Of a stretch of DNA of 64,000 nt, positions 24,911 through 36,826 are shown piece after piece. Origin of the DNA: Leuctra nigra (Eukaryota; Arthropoda; Insecta; Plecoptera; Leuctridae); contig OW203770.1 in the NCBI GenBank assembly GCA_934045905.1, positions 29,211,259-29,275,258 on the forward strand, given 5' to 3'. Made by a program: the position numbers and the translations under genes. The notes beneath the pieces were generated by a model that worked only from the letters and a program-made list of their open reading frames with translations, was not told the DNA's origin and made no database searches. The stretch's first letter is position 1, and each line of letters starts with the position of its first letter.

Positions 24911-26553
24911 ACCCAATGTAAAAGTATATGCTTTACATCGAAACTTGAAAATAGCATCTGCACCCTGGTAAATATACCGAATCATATTCAATTCAATTGG
25001 CACTGGAAAACATTAATTTCGATACTTCATTACTGACAGATAATAAAAATGTCAAAAAGTTCATACGTTCTTAACTGATTGAGATAACAAATTTAAAATA
25101 AGAGACAATGTTGGTCTTAATGATCATGCAAAATATGAGTTTGATCAGAATTATCGAAGACCGTTTTAATTTTTCAAACCTATCAGGAAATGTTTATTTA
25201 AATTTTAACCAATGAATGGATTTCAAAAAAATTAGGGTCTGCAAACAGAGAAGGTTGGTTTTACATGTGTGCAAAATTTCAGATCGATCGCTGAAACGGT
25301 GCAACCTGTGTATCGGTTAATAGCAGAAAAAAAACAAAAAAAACAGAGGTCCGTGCCAAAAGAGCCAAAAGGAGACGCTCGCTTCGCTTCGCGGGATAAC
25401 TATTTTTTAGATCATTTGTACATATATTTCTTTCCATAATTTAAGAATTTTTGGGGACAGTGTAAAAAATTAGATATATACTTATTTAAACGCAAACGTC
25501 CAAAATATTACTGAAGTGATTACAACTATAGAGAGGCCTTAAAGTAATCTCCAAATTGCATGAAACTGTTATCAGTTTTACCTATTCCAGAGTACTTCAG
25601 TATACAAGTGCTTCCAGAAACACTTGTAGGTAGGTACCTACCTAATTGTCTAAAATACTAACAAACGCCCTGCGGCGCAAAAATAGGTTTGTTTGCATCA
25701 GTATGTGCATTTTAGAACCCCAGAATCACTTTTAAATTGTTTAAATTCAATTCTAAAAAACGCCCGAGGGCTTCGCCCCCCCCCCCCCCCCCCCCCCCAT
25801 CATCAAAGTAGTTTCTAAGCGCCAGTGTGGAGGCCTATAAAATACCTCGTAAAGGGGGTTGGGAGGGGGCAAAGAAAGAGTCAAGGGCCTGCCCTGCGTT
25901 CGCTCAATAATCTAATAGAAATAGCCAAAGAGATTGTCAGACAGCACCAGAATTGCAATTCTGATGAAAACTAACACACTTTGTCTGCTATCACTCAGTG
26001 CAATAAGCTCCAAGAATTGGACATACTTAGCCAACTAGGGATGCCAAAGTTCAGATTATTAATTCTATAAACCTGGTTGGTAGAGCTTTGGGTTCCAAGT
26101 GTAGGTCCTACGTGACAACTACTTACTAATCTGTGAATGTAGTAGGTAGTGAAAGCACAAGATATATCCATGGTATCATCAAGCTTTTGATAAGGATGTA
26201 GGTAAATCAACTGCAAATTCTACAAAATACAGCAATGAGAGCAATATTGAAGGTGCCTTAAGTCATGCCGGTAAAAATAATGTTAAACATCATGAACTGG
26301 CTTTCAGTGAGAGAGAGAATTCTGTAGGTATTTGGTTTTAATTTGTATGCTTAAATTGAAAAATGGATTGTTACCAAACTACCTGACATCACAACTTACG
26401 TACTTTTTAATTGAGGATAATATGTATGAAACCAGAGTTTCCCTAAATCAGAAAATGAACATTAAAAATTCTAACAAATGCAGAATTGACAAACTATCTT
26501 TGTGGCAGGCATTAAGGAGTAGGTACAATAAGTTGGATATAAATAAAAGAAAC
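24911..26553. other. Gene-free DNA with a 23-base poly-C run
   Basis: No supported gene. A run of 23 C residues lies at 25776-25798. The segment about 25262-25395 (CAGATCGATCGCTGAAAC ... GACGCTCGCTTCGC) resembles 32994-33090 inside a family X copy. Short frames near 25995-26660 show no recognisable domain. Confidence 0.5.
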
Positions 26554-29500
26554 GGGTAATTCCACCTCAGAACCACCAAAAAATCGCGAAAATTTTCATG
26601 ACCCCTTCCGATTTTGATCAAACTTTGTGAAGTTGTTGTTAAAAGCAAAAAATGAGACACGTATTTTTTGGTTTGGTCAATTTTGTTCCCCTTCTGGTAC
26701 TTTCACCCCTTCGAAAATCTCACTTTTTAAGAAACCCTTATTTACATAACTGCTTGTAACTTTGGACCTGTTTGAGATATTTTAGTGATCTTTTTTAATA
26801 TTTGTACACAAATGTAAGTAGTTTTATAATACGCAATGATAATGATAATTATTTTTTAAATCAGGGGTGACCAAACCAAATTTTGACTTTAAATGGACCC
26901 CCCAAAAAAACGGCATTTTTTAAAATTCTGAAAAAAATATATCTTGTTTATCATTATTATGTTATCATTCCCTGAAAATTTCAGAGTGGAAAAATGTTTT
27001 GTTATTTTTTTATGAATAAAAGTTCACCGTCGTATTTTGGAAGATCATAAAATATCACTCTCCGTGTGGTATTTTGATATTAGGTGTGCTACAATTATTG
27101 ATTAAAATGAATCAGTGATAGAATAATGACACAATTCTTTATTGATTTTGTCAGTAACGCGATATTTTTAAATAGGGGTGACCAAATCGGGAATGGTATT
27201 ACAGCATTTAATGTCCACTTATGCATTCTTAATTTTTACATATCTAGTACATGTTAAAACAAATAAAACATGTACTAAACTTATTTATTCTGTATTTCAC
27301 CTTTCATACAAATAGAGGGATATGCCGTTAGTTGATAGGGGAACAATGTTTTTGACCACGACTTTATTCATCATGCCTGCTCGAGCTAAGGGATGCTTCG
27401 AAGAGACTAGCACGTGGTCGCAGGTACACGGCGCACCCCATCCTATTGTTGTTGTCCGTTGTCGCCTATTCAAGAGTGAGTTCTCTCAGTATAAAGTGGG
27501 GTTCTCCAAGTTTGCGGAGTTGCGCCCCAAAGAGTGTGTTCTAGCTGGAGCCAGAGGCACGCACAGTGTGTGTGTGTGCACAATTCATCAGAATTCGAAG
27601 TTGATGATGCTCGGCGCCAAGATCGCGGACCTCACTTCAAAGGATGACGTGCCGCTCAAGACACATAAAGAATGTGTGGCGGCAATAACCTGCAATCCGC
27701 CACTTCCGTCTTGCTTCCTGGAAGACTGTTCTTCATGTCCGGGAACTTCAGGGATGAAGGAGCATCTTCGAGAGCTCATGGACGAAAGATGATAGAAAAC
27801 AACACCTTCAAGCGATGGGCGTTCGTCGATCGCTGCTCTCTGGAGATAGTCACCAAGCCCATGGACGACTTCCTGAAGAGCTTCTGTGATGGTCTCGTCA
27901 CCCTGAAGCGACACTCGTTCATCGCCACACAGCAAGCCGCCTTCCAGAACGAAGTGAAAGACAACTTGAATCCCGGAGAATTTCTTGTTGTTTGCGATTT
28001 TGCCGAGAACTATTCCTTTGTTCTCCAAGATGAAGCGCAGGGCTTCCATTGGAATAACTCCTCGGCAACAATCCATCCATTCGTCGCCTACTATCGCGTA
28101 TGTGGAGAGGAGTGACACGTCAGCTTCGTCGTGATATCGGACTGTCTCACTCATAATACAGTGGCAGTCCACTTATTCCTGAGGAAGCTGATCGAGTACC
28201 TGACGAGTGTCCAGGGCGCAGCTCCGAAGAAGATCATCCACTTCTCCGTCGGGGCCGCCTCCCAGTACAAGAACCGGAAAAACTTCAGTAATCTGTGTCA
28301 TCACCTGGAGGACTTCGGCGTCGCCGCTGAGTGGCACTTCTTTGCCACATCACATGGCAGAGGAGCGTGCGACGGCGTCGGAGGGACGGTGAAGAGGCTC
28401 GCTGCTCGCGCCAGTCTGCAGCGCCCCTACGAGTCGCAGATCATGACTCCACTGCAACTGTTTGAGTGGGCGAGGTCGAACATTGAAGCCGTCGACTTCA
28501 CTTTCTGCATGGAAGAAGACCACGCAGCCGAGGGAAGACTCCTGAATGAAAGGTTTCTGAGTTCACGCACCATCACTGGAACTCAGAAACTTCATTGCTT
28601 CATTCCTGTCTCAGTTTCCATTGTCTCCACCAAAATCTATTCATATGCCGCTCAATCTAAAGATGAAATCGTTAAAGTGCCGAAATAATCCCTTTTCTCT
28701 CACATGCCAGTCTGTGGTTTTAACCTTTCCACAATATAAAAAAGACCCCATACAATGGTTGAGACCTTAGCGAGGTTATGGGGCTTTTACTAGCGTCAAC
28801 CAAAACAGAAAAATTATGTGTATAGAAAAATATATAATCATCTCATTGCATATATTTTATTGAACTCTCAATTAAAACTGAAAAGAAGATCTATACAATC
28901 GTTGGCGTTTGCGAACACCAAAATGTACTGAGAAATAGCACATAATCTAAAAATTAAGAATGCATCAGTGGACATTAAATGCTGTAATACCATTCCCGAT
29001 TTGGTCACCCCTATTTAAAAATATCGCGTTACTGACAAAATCAATATAGAATTGTGTCATTATTCTATCACTGATTCATTTTAATCAATAATTGTAGCAC
29101 ACCTAATATCAAAATACCACACGGTGAGTGATATTTTATGATCTTCCAAAATACGACGGTGAACTTTTATTCATAAAAAAATAACAAAACATTTTTCCAC
29201 TCTGAAATTTTCAGGGAATGATAACATAATAATGATAAACAAGATATATTTTTTTCAGAATTTAAAAAAATGCCGTTTTTTGGGGGGGCCCATTTAAAGT
29301 CAAAATTTGGTTTGGTCACCCCTGATTTAAAAAATATTTATAATTATCATTGCGTATTATGAAACAACTTACATTTGTGTACAAATATTAAAAAAGATCA
29401 CTAAAATATCTCAAACAAGTCCAAAGTTACAAGCAGTTATGTAAATAAGGGTTTCTTAAAAAGTGAGATTTTCGAAGGGGTGAAAGTACCAGAAGGGGGA

Positions 29501-29623
29501 CAAAATTGACCAAACAAAAAAATACGTGTCTCATTTTTTGCTTTTAACAACAACTTCACCAAGTTTGATCAAAATCGGAAGGGGTCATGAAAATTCGTTG
29601 GTGGTTCTGAGGCGAAATGACCC
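26554..29623 (+). mobile_element. DNA transposon copy 1, ~690-bp TIRs, 4-bp AAAC target duplication (Sola-like)
   Basis: The 3,070-bp element starts GGGTAATTCCACCTCAGAAC and ends with the complement of GGGTCATTTCGCCTCAGAAC. AAAC lies immediately outside both ends (26550-26553 and 29624-29627), a 4-bp target duplication. TIRs run to about 27245 and from about 28935. Between them is a degraded DDE-type transposase. A 4-bp duplication is the hallmark reported for the Sola superfamily, but placement there is my inference. A second copy with the same termini and a CAAC duplication lies at 44318-53275. Confidence 0.9.
27466..28688 (+). pseudogene. DDE-type transposase pseudogene of transposon copy 1
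   Basis: Homologous reading moves across frames: SKFAELRPKECVL ... HSVCVCTIHQNSKLM in one frame to about 27786, then ENNTFKRWAFVDRCSLE and VVCDFAENYSFVL in the next (one frameshift), then an in-frame TGA at 28113-28115, then ISDCLTHNTVAVHLF ... QYKNRKNF ... HFFATSHGRGACDG to 28688. The DFAENYS and FSxGA segments look like the first two catalytic acids of an RNase-H-fold transposase. Here the second reads FSVGA, while copy 2 has FSDGA, so a probable catalytic aspartate is lost. The N-terminal part is missing. A related, undamaged frame begins at 62939. Confidence 0.8.
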
Positions 29624-29766
29624 AAACCTGGAAAATGTAGCTAGTTTTAAGATAAAAGTAAAAGATTATATTATTAGAAGCAGGACTGATTGTGTGAACT
29701 AAGATTAACTATTAACAGGTTAATTAATATATTCTTTTGTAATGTTATACCTAGTGTTAATACATA

Positions 29767-30567
29767 TCCCCAAAAAAAAACACTCCGTGTAAAAATACCA
29801 GCCAAGTCTCTTCAACTATAAAAAAATAGAAGAAAACTAAAACTTCAGCACCGAAAAGTTGTGATATCAAAAAATGGGCCAAGTCAAAACTTAATTTTAA
29901 AAACCAAAATATACATGGCAAATCGTGTACCGTAATATATAAATATATAAATCAAATGTACCTAATATATAATATACCTAAATGGCCATACCTCATAAAT
30001 ATACCTCATTTCCGAATTAGTTACTAAGAAAAATAGTGTTTGGAGCTAAATATAAACTTAAAGTGATATGCCATGAAGAATTGCAAAATCATCGTTCCCA
30101 TAGGTCCAGTCGTTTTCGAGATATAGCATCACTTCCGGTTTTCAAAATGGCAGCTGAAAGCACTTATACATTGTATTAATATGTATTTAAATACGTATAT
30201 TTCATTTTAAGCCTTCTAAATATGTAGTAGGTCTTTATATAAACGGGAAGTGAATTTAGGCAGATTTCGCTAAACTATGACGTCATTTCCGGTTTCAGTA
30301 ATTAGAAAACTTTTATTTCACTATTGTTATTTCATATAGAGGACCGTCTGAATCAATTGGCGCAAATTTCGTTCCGATCGGTTTAGCCGCTTTTGAGATA
30401 TGACGTCACTTCCGGTTTCAAAATGGCGGTACAAAAAAATCATGAGGGGCAAGGTATCTACAAGCTGAGAACCTGGATACGTGGTGAAAATTTCGGGTCA
30501 ATCGACCCAGCCGTTTAGGCTGTGGCGGAGACCGCGGAATTTATTGGAAGATGATTCATCATCATTA
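29767..30567 (+). mobile_element. Family X copy a (3' truncated)
   Basis: Begins with the family X 'B end', TCCCC then an A-run and CACTCCGTG, as at 31973 and 44497. It includes the degenerate TGACGTCA/CCGGTT blocks and a GGCTGTGGCGG stretch, then is cut off where copy b starts with the opposite orientation. No ORF. Confidence 0.65.
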
Positions 30568-31425
30568 TCTAGTGGAGCGGTCGCTCCACCCAGCCAAGTC
30601 GTACTGTACACTCACACTCACTCAACATACCGTTACTGTCTAATAAACTGAGGAGCAGACCAAACACTTTTACTGTAAGCAACAACATGGCATTTTCAGC
30701 CTACTGGATCTTAAAATTGGAAAATCTCACATTGTTGCGAAATATCTTAATTTCGAGCTATGGCCCACCCCACCAAATATACCAAATTTGGGAACAATAT
30801 GTTACGCCCTTTGCGAGCTAGAGGGTTGTGAAAACCGTGAAATTACACCCCTTCTAAAAGGTATCTGATGTTTCAGATGATATCAGGAAACACTGTTGAC
30901 AGGGCCACAGCCTAAACAGGTAAACCAATCGATCTGAAATTTTTAACACATGTGCACTTTTGGCGTCTGAGGTGCCTTTTGCTATAACTGGTTTTATGCC
31001 GCCATTTTGAAACCGGAAGTGACGTCATATCTCGAAAACGGCTGAACCGATCGAAACAAAATTTGCTCCAATCGATTTAGACGGCCATCTATATGAAATA
31101 TCATAATAGACCAAAAAAAATTCTATTTATGAAACAGGAATGACGTCATGAAAATGCCATATCTTACAAAAATAATCTCTTATTACAATTACTACATGTT
31201 CCGTAGGTGTATAGGTACCTATACAATATCATTTATAGATATAAATTTAAGGTGGCAGTGATTTCGGCCGCCATTTTTTAAACCGGAATTGTTGTTATTA
31301 TTCTTGAAAACGGCTGAACCGACTGGAACGAAACTTTCGCAAGTCTTCATGGAATATCACTTGAATATCACTTTGAATATCACTTGAAATATTTCCCTAC
31401 ATTTCAACTATATTTAAGTACAACA
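30568..31425 (-). mobile_element. Family X copy b (reverse orientation, incomplete)
   Basis: Starts TCTAGTGGAGCGGTCGCTCC, the inverted A end, and continues with CAAGTCGTACTGTAC, a CATTTTCAGCCTACTGGATC block and the composite CCGGAAGTGACGTCA at 31013-31027. No B end is found before sequence similarity fades near 31425. Confidence 0.6.
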
Positions 31426-31972
31426 GACTCAATTAGGTAATGTTCTGGAGTTTGCAACTCCAGTCCAACAATGAGTTTTCAATTTTATGTTATCAGAGGA
31501 TGAACAAAACTTTAACATGGGAGGTATAGGAAAATCATTTCGAATTTAGTATATAACTTTTAAAATAGCACACGTTGGTATTGTTTTCAAATTTTTTCCT
31601 GATAGTAATGTCCAATATGTCTTCCATAAAAAAAGTTTTTTGCTCAAATCTATCGAGACAAAAAAAATAGATCTTCATTTTAGCTTAAAAATGACACGAT
31701 TTTCTTTTTCCGCCATAAGATAACATGGGGGAGACAAATCAATTTATCTCAGAAACTGGACACGAGAAGTGTTTAATTATTTCATGGATTGTGTATTGCA
31801 TGATTATCAATAAGTCACCAAAATGTCAAGTAAATCGGAAACATTGAGGTTATGGTGGTTCTTCCTTAATAACCAAAATGTAAATGGCATTTTTTTTTAA
31901 AAGAAATTACTTGTTTTGATATGAAATCGGTAAATAAGTTGTGTAAATAAACTAAAAAAATTAGTGATTTCA
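31426..31972. other. Gene-free sequence between family X copies
   Basis: No gene. The stretch about 31711-31770 (GCCATAAGATAACATGGGG ... CTCAGAAACTGGACACG) resembles the reverse complement of 61915-61990 inside the TTAA-flanked MITE, so a diverged relative of that MITE is probably present. Confidence 0.45.
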
Positions 31973-33544
31973 CCATAAAAAACACTCCATGTAAAAATAC
32001 CAGCCAAGTCTCTTCAACTATAAAAAAATATAAGAAATCTAAAAATTTAGCACTGAAAAGTAGTGATATCAAAAAATTGGCAAAGTCAAAACTTAATTTT
32101 AAAAACCAAAATATACTTGGCGCATCGTTTTTTTCGTCATAATAGGGTAGGTAGATTTTATGTGTATACATATCTGGCCTATAATCTAAACTATCTACTA
32201 GGAAAACGCTCTGTGTAACGCGTTGATGAGCGAGCACGGACACGCGCAACACCTCGAACCGAAATTATGTCTATCGAAAATATCATTTAAAGCCTATAAT
32301 TCTTGAAATTCGTCAGACTTGTAGGTATAAAAATCTCCAAATATTCCTGAAGTATTAGTCCCAATAACCATGCAAAGGTTTAAGTTGATCGATTGGACCT
32401 TTATGATTAAAATGTTCTTTGTTAATATTCAAAAATCATAGGACCTATATAAAAAAAAATATACCTGGGACCACTCATATGATAAAAGTGTGTGAACACA
32501 ATATTAGATCGATATGTTGAACGGTCATATCAGTTTCATACGTTTGAAAGTTGCTCTAACTACCTTGGAACTATAAAGAGTCGAAGTAGCCGTGATCAAC
32601 ATTTTTGAGTAATTTGACAGCCAACACGCAAAATGTCCGTAAAATGTCAATAACGTTTGGATTTAAACACAGATAAGTCTGAAAATTGTCAAAAATACAG
32701 ATAATGTCGGTACCAATGACCATGCAAAGTTTTAAGTTGATCGCTTAATCGGTTCTAGTTTAAATTTCAAAAATCATATGAAAGATTTTTTTAAATTTTA
32801 ACCAATGGGAAGATTTAGTTGAAATTTTTTATGATTGGGTACAATGTTGGTTGCAATGACTTTGCTAAATTTCAAATTAATCGGAGCAACCAATCGAAAG
32901 ATATTTTTTTTAAAACTTGAACCAATCACAGGAGCCCGTTCAAAAACGATCCCAGGGACCGCATAGATTACATTAGCATATGTGCAAAGTTTCAGATCGA
33001 TTGAATGTGCGGTTTAACCTGGGCTGTGCGGACAAAAAAAAACACAGAGAAAGTGCCATAAGAGTACCGTGGTGACGCTCGCTACGCTCGCTCAATTATG
33101 CACGATGCGCCAAGTATATTTTGGTTTTTAAAATTTAGTTTTGACTTAGCCCATTTTTTGATAGGTATCACTACTTTTCAGTGCTGAATTTTTAGATTTC
33201 TTATATTTTTTTATAGTTGAAGAGACAATTGGCTGGTATTTTTACACGGAGCGTTTTTTATGGGGATTATTATTATCTGAAAGCCATACAATTTCACGGT
33301 TTTCACGGCCCTCTAGCTCGCAAAGGGCGTAACCTATTGCTCCCAAATTTGGTATATGTTGTAGGGTGGGCCATAGCTCGAAATGAAGATATTTCGCAAC
33401 AATGTGAGATTTTAAAATTTTGAGATCCAGTAGTCCGAAAATGCCACTTTGATGCTTACAGTAAAAGTGGGTTCCTCCAGCCTTTTTATATAGGAGTGTC
33501 CGCGCCATACGACTTGGCTGGCGTGGAGCGACCGCTCCACTAGA
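31973..33544 (+). mobile_element. Family X copy c, both ends present
   Basis: Starts CCATAAAAAACACTCC and ends CGACCGCTCCACTAGA, inserted between A (31972) and T (33545) with no target duplication. A B-end block of about 165 bp is repeated inverted internally at about 33103-33267. A hairpin GTGGAGCG/CGCTCCAC precedes the terminal CTAGA. Termini of TC/CC...CTAG type, a 3' hairpin and insertion at A^T recall non-autonomous Helitrons, but no rolling-circle protein is seen and the assignment is tentative. Confidence 0.7.
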
Positions 33545-34825
33545 TTTGTTTTTATTGTTAACTGCTTGACTGTAAAATGTAAATGTATGTAGGTAATTGA
33601 AAAGCTGAATGCAGCTTATAATAAATCAAAATACAATACAAATACATTGTTTGATTCTATACGCTACAGCATTGCGGCCTCACATAACGTACAAAGCAAT
33701 TAAGTCAACTAAACAGACACTATTGTCACCATAGGCGTGCGCACGGGTATGGCCGACATGGCCATGGCCATACCTAATGCATCAGCCTCGGCCGTTTTAT
33801 GTTTTTCTTTCAAAATATAGTACCTGAAAAATCATTTTAACCCTGCTCTAATGTAGACAAAATCAAACAAATTCGCTTCGCGGCTTTTTTTGTTTCATTT
33901 TATTTCTAATATAAATTACTGAGTACTGACTGCTCTGTTTTCCTTCAAAAAATATCGTACCTGTCTGTAAATTCATTGTACCTAAATATAAAAAAATATC
34001 TGCACGGTACAATTCCTTAAAGAATTTAACTAATTACTTCCCAGTTTGTCTACCTTCAACTAAAGTGTAGGTAATCAATTTAAATCAGTCTTAAAATAGT
34101 GCAGACAAGTGAAAATTAACTAAAATAATTCACTTCACTTCATTGGCTTTTATTACAGCAAAAAGTATTTCATGAAATCGTTACAATGCACCAAAACGAA
34201 ATGACCTTGAGGAACATTTTCTTCGGGACTTTGCCCCCAAACCGCCTTTATCCATTCGCCTGTCATTTTTTTTAGTATAGCCATAATTTTTTTTAGTACT
34301 GCACCCAAGGTCTCTTTAATACTCTGTACTACACCATTGCCAAGAACCAGAGGAAAATACTCCTCCCCGATAATAATTATTGAGGCAAGAGCTAGTAATT
34401 ACTTATTTGTTTATATACAGAAGCCATCTTGCGAATGGATCTTATGTTGTACCCAACATCTAATTCTTTCATATTTAAGCAAATAAATATAATACAGAAA
34501 GTTTACTTTGCTAATGATATAAATTACATTTAATAAACGAAAAATATTATCTGTATACTTGATTTCTATTTCTTTCATAACATCAAAAATTTTCAATTTT
34601 AAGTATAAGAAGAACTTGATCAGATATTCCTCACAAATCTCGAATATCTTTCAGCGTCATACATTCCAAATCGTTTTTAGACAATTTAAAATAGTCACAA
34701 TTCAAAAAATTACCTGCGGGGCAAAAACTGGGGGCAAGCCCCCCAGACCCCCTTTCCTGGTGATAACAAATTCGTTTCCCAGCAATTTGCTTCCCTTACC
34801 TTCTTTTGCACGACACGCCACTGCT

Positions 34826-34856
<31 letters not shown>

Positions 34857-35060
34857 GAGATAATAGTCTTCCAATGCTTCTGGCCACAGCTAATGAAATG
34901 CGCTGCGCACGCCTAAGATTGTCACCGACATTCACATTCGTCTTGCAGTTTGTAAATGTGTTTGGAAGATTGATATCAACATGTTTACATGCAAATACTC
35001 ACTTTCCATGTCGAATCTACATTCAAAAGACAGATAAAACTGGAAAACACGCACAGCACA
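33545..35060. other. Gene-free DNA with a 29-base poly-C run
   Basis: No supported gene. A 29-C run lies at 34826-34854, preceded by GGGGGCAAGCCCCCCAGACC (34731-34750), a composition typical of degraded DNA-transposon ends. The frame across the poly-C run is low complexity. Confidence 0.5.
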
Positions 35061-35070
35061 TGGAGAAGTA

Positions 35071-35463
35071 GGGAGTCCTAAAGTTCACAAAGATCTATTT
35101 TCACGTGACGTCACATGCGCGTACATGGCGTATGCTACGTAGGTTATTATTGAGTCATGTAGACTAACAACGGGCCTGTTTGGCATTGCTCCACTAGCGT
35201 AGTGGTAGTGTGCTGGATTAGCATGTGGCAGGCTGGGGTTCGATTCCCCGCACCTGCGAGTTTTTTTTATTTTGAATTTTCGCTAGTTCGAATTTGTCCA
35301 CCCATAGAGAGTTTTATTCCTTGGGCTGCCCAGCTTTAATTTTCGCTACTTCGAATTTGTCCTCCCATAGAGAGTTTTATTCCTTGGGCTGCCCAGTTAC
35401 ACTTATGTGTGACGTCATTCTGACGTCACGAGAAAAGAGATCCTTGTGAACCTTAGGACTCCC
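35071..35463. mobile_element. MULE-like MITE with 10-bp target duplication
   Basis: 393 bp from GGGAGTCCTAAAGTTCAC to the complement of GGGAGTCCTAAGGTTCAC. The TIR similarity extends about 45 bp and includes CGTGACGTCA. TGGAGAAGTA lies directly outside both ends (35061-35070 and 35464-35473), a perfect 10-bp target duplication, as expected for Mutator-like elements. Inside are a tRNA-like segment and two direct copies of a block around ATAGAGAGTTTTATTCC (near 35303 and 35371). No transposase. Confidence 0.88.
35188..35268 (+). ncRNA. tRNA-like Pol III unit inside the MULE-like MITE
   Basis: A-box TAGCGTAGTGG (35195-35205), B-box GGTTCGATTCC (35237-35247) with a good T-stem (GGGG/CCCC), and a T8 run at 35261-35268 as a Pol III terminator. 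The predicted acceptor strands (35188-35194 and 35251-35257) do not pair and position 33 of the anticodon loop is not T, so this is a tRNA relic or SINE head, not a working tRNA. Confidence 0.6.
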
Positions 35464-35473
35464 TGGAGAAGTA

Positions 35474-36370
35474 TCCAGCCAGCAAGTCAAGTCAAACGGA
35501 AGCGGAAATGAATCGGCCCGGGCGCGGGAATTCTCTTTGAACACGTGATAAGCCCGCGAATATTTGAAATCTATGCAGTGTTGCAAGATTGTTGCCACCA
35601 TTTTATTATGTAATTCAAGTTAATTATATTATTTTATGTGGACAATTGGAGAGACTTGTAGAATAAGTTGAGCAGGAAGTAGGAGAAGATTATCACCATT
35701 AGTCATTAGTTCGACTTCTTCATTAGTCGAAGATGATGAAGCAGAAGGACTAGACAATGATGAGCGGCGGACTTGACAAGTCAGCTCTTGCTGGAAATTG
35801 CCCAAGTATAGGTGCGGAGATTCCAACCCCATGACCTGATTGTATTGCTGGATAATGGTATTGATGTAAATACATTTTACAAAGCAAAGAATGTTATATT
35901 CATGAAGTAAAAATTAAGAAAATAATACCCTTCTACTTCTTTGCAACCATTTCTGTAGAATGTAATAAATATGAAATAAATCAAAAGTTATAAGTTGACA
36001 TGAGAGTTAAAACTTAACAATGATAATGATGATGATAGATCAAAAGTGCTGCTCAAAAATACTCGCCGCTAAAATGTAACAATTTAGTTCGGGTTTTGTA
36101 CTTTTCAAAGATTTGGCTTTTGATCGAGAATTGAAATGTCTGTGTGAATGCATCTAACGTAATATTATTTAAACTAGCAAAGTGGATGGCCTGACTCTAT
36201 AGTTAACATGGAATCTGATAAACATTCGACTTGGTTCTTCCGAGCCGGAAATTTAACCTTGGACTAGGTCGAATCTAAGATAATATGATTTTCAGAGCAG
36301 GACTCATCGAAAAGACAAAATAAAAATCAACGATTCATTACCTGTACAAAGTTGAATTCATTTCAATTTA
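35474..36370. other. Gene-free spacer
   Basis: No supported gene. A minus-strand frame at 35629-35832 (serine-rich) follows an acceptor-like ATACAATCAG and could be a terminal exon, but its phase does not match the exon at 39815-40131. Confidence 0.4.
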
Positions 36371-36614
36371 AGGTACACCCACGGTCAGAAAAATTGACGG
36401 TAAACTGCAAAGTTGGAGCTCGAATTACCGTCAATATTTGTAGAGCGGAGAATTAATCATTATGTATGAGGTGGTTGAATGGTTCTTTTAATCAAACCCT
36501 TCAACCCCACATGCTCGAAATCTGCGTTCACCTCCGTATTTTCGTCTAATTAATCAAGTTTTGAAAATGACTTAGAATTTTGCAAGCAATTTCTGTGACC
36601 GCGGGTGTACACTT
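36371..36614. mobile_element. Short MITE with 20-25-bp imperfect inverted ends
   Basis: GTACACCCACGGTCAGAAA at the left and TTTCTGTGACCGCGGGTGTAC at the right form imperfect inverted ends about 245 bp apart. The right end abuts the next MITE. Confidence 0.6.
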
Positions 36615-36826
36615 GGCCAAACAAAACTTGAACGTTCAATAAATCTGATAGGCTGATAAATGTAAGATCGCACCATCAGAAGTCAGTCTTAGCGATCTCA
36701 TTGTCTCACTCTAGTAGGTGACCTCACATTTCAATGATAATTACAAACTTTGATTGGTTATGGGACATGACCAGCAGTCATTCAATTTGGTCAACGTTCA
36801 AGTTTTGTTTGGCCGAGTGTACCTAT
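36603..36826. mobile_element. MITE with ~30-bp inverted ends
   Basis: Left end GTACACTTGGCCAAACAAAA, right end the complement of GTACACTCGGCCAAACAAAA, and the match continues through CTTGAACGTT. 224 bp, no ORF. It overlaps the previous repeat by the shared GTGTACAC. Confidence 0.75.

Noticed and set aside
27588..28172. Minus-strand frame of 194 codons (and its twin at 47050-47634)
   Set aside because: Antisense shadow of the transposase; the sense strand carries the DFAENYS, QYKNRKN and HGRGACDG motifs.
34702..35071. Frames through the poly-C run, both strands
   Set aside because: Low-complexity proline/glycine runs from a 29-C homopolymer that is also error-prone in sequencing.
35188..35260. 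Functional tRNA gene
   Set aside because: A and B boxes are good but the acceptor strands do not pair and the anticodon loop lacks T33.
35629..35832. Serine-rich minus-strand frame as last exon of the zinc-finger gene
   Set aside because: An acceptor-like site and downstream AATAAA exist, but a phase-1 join from exon 4 uses a different frame that soon stops.
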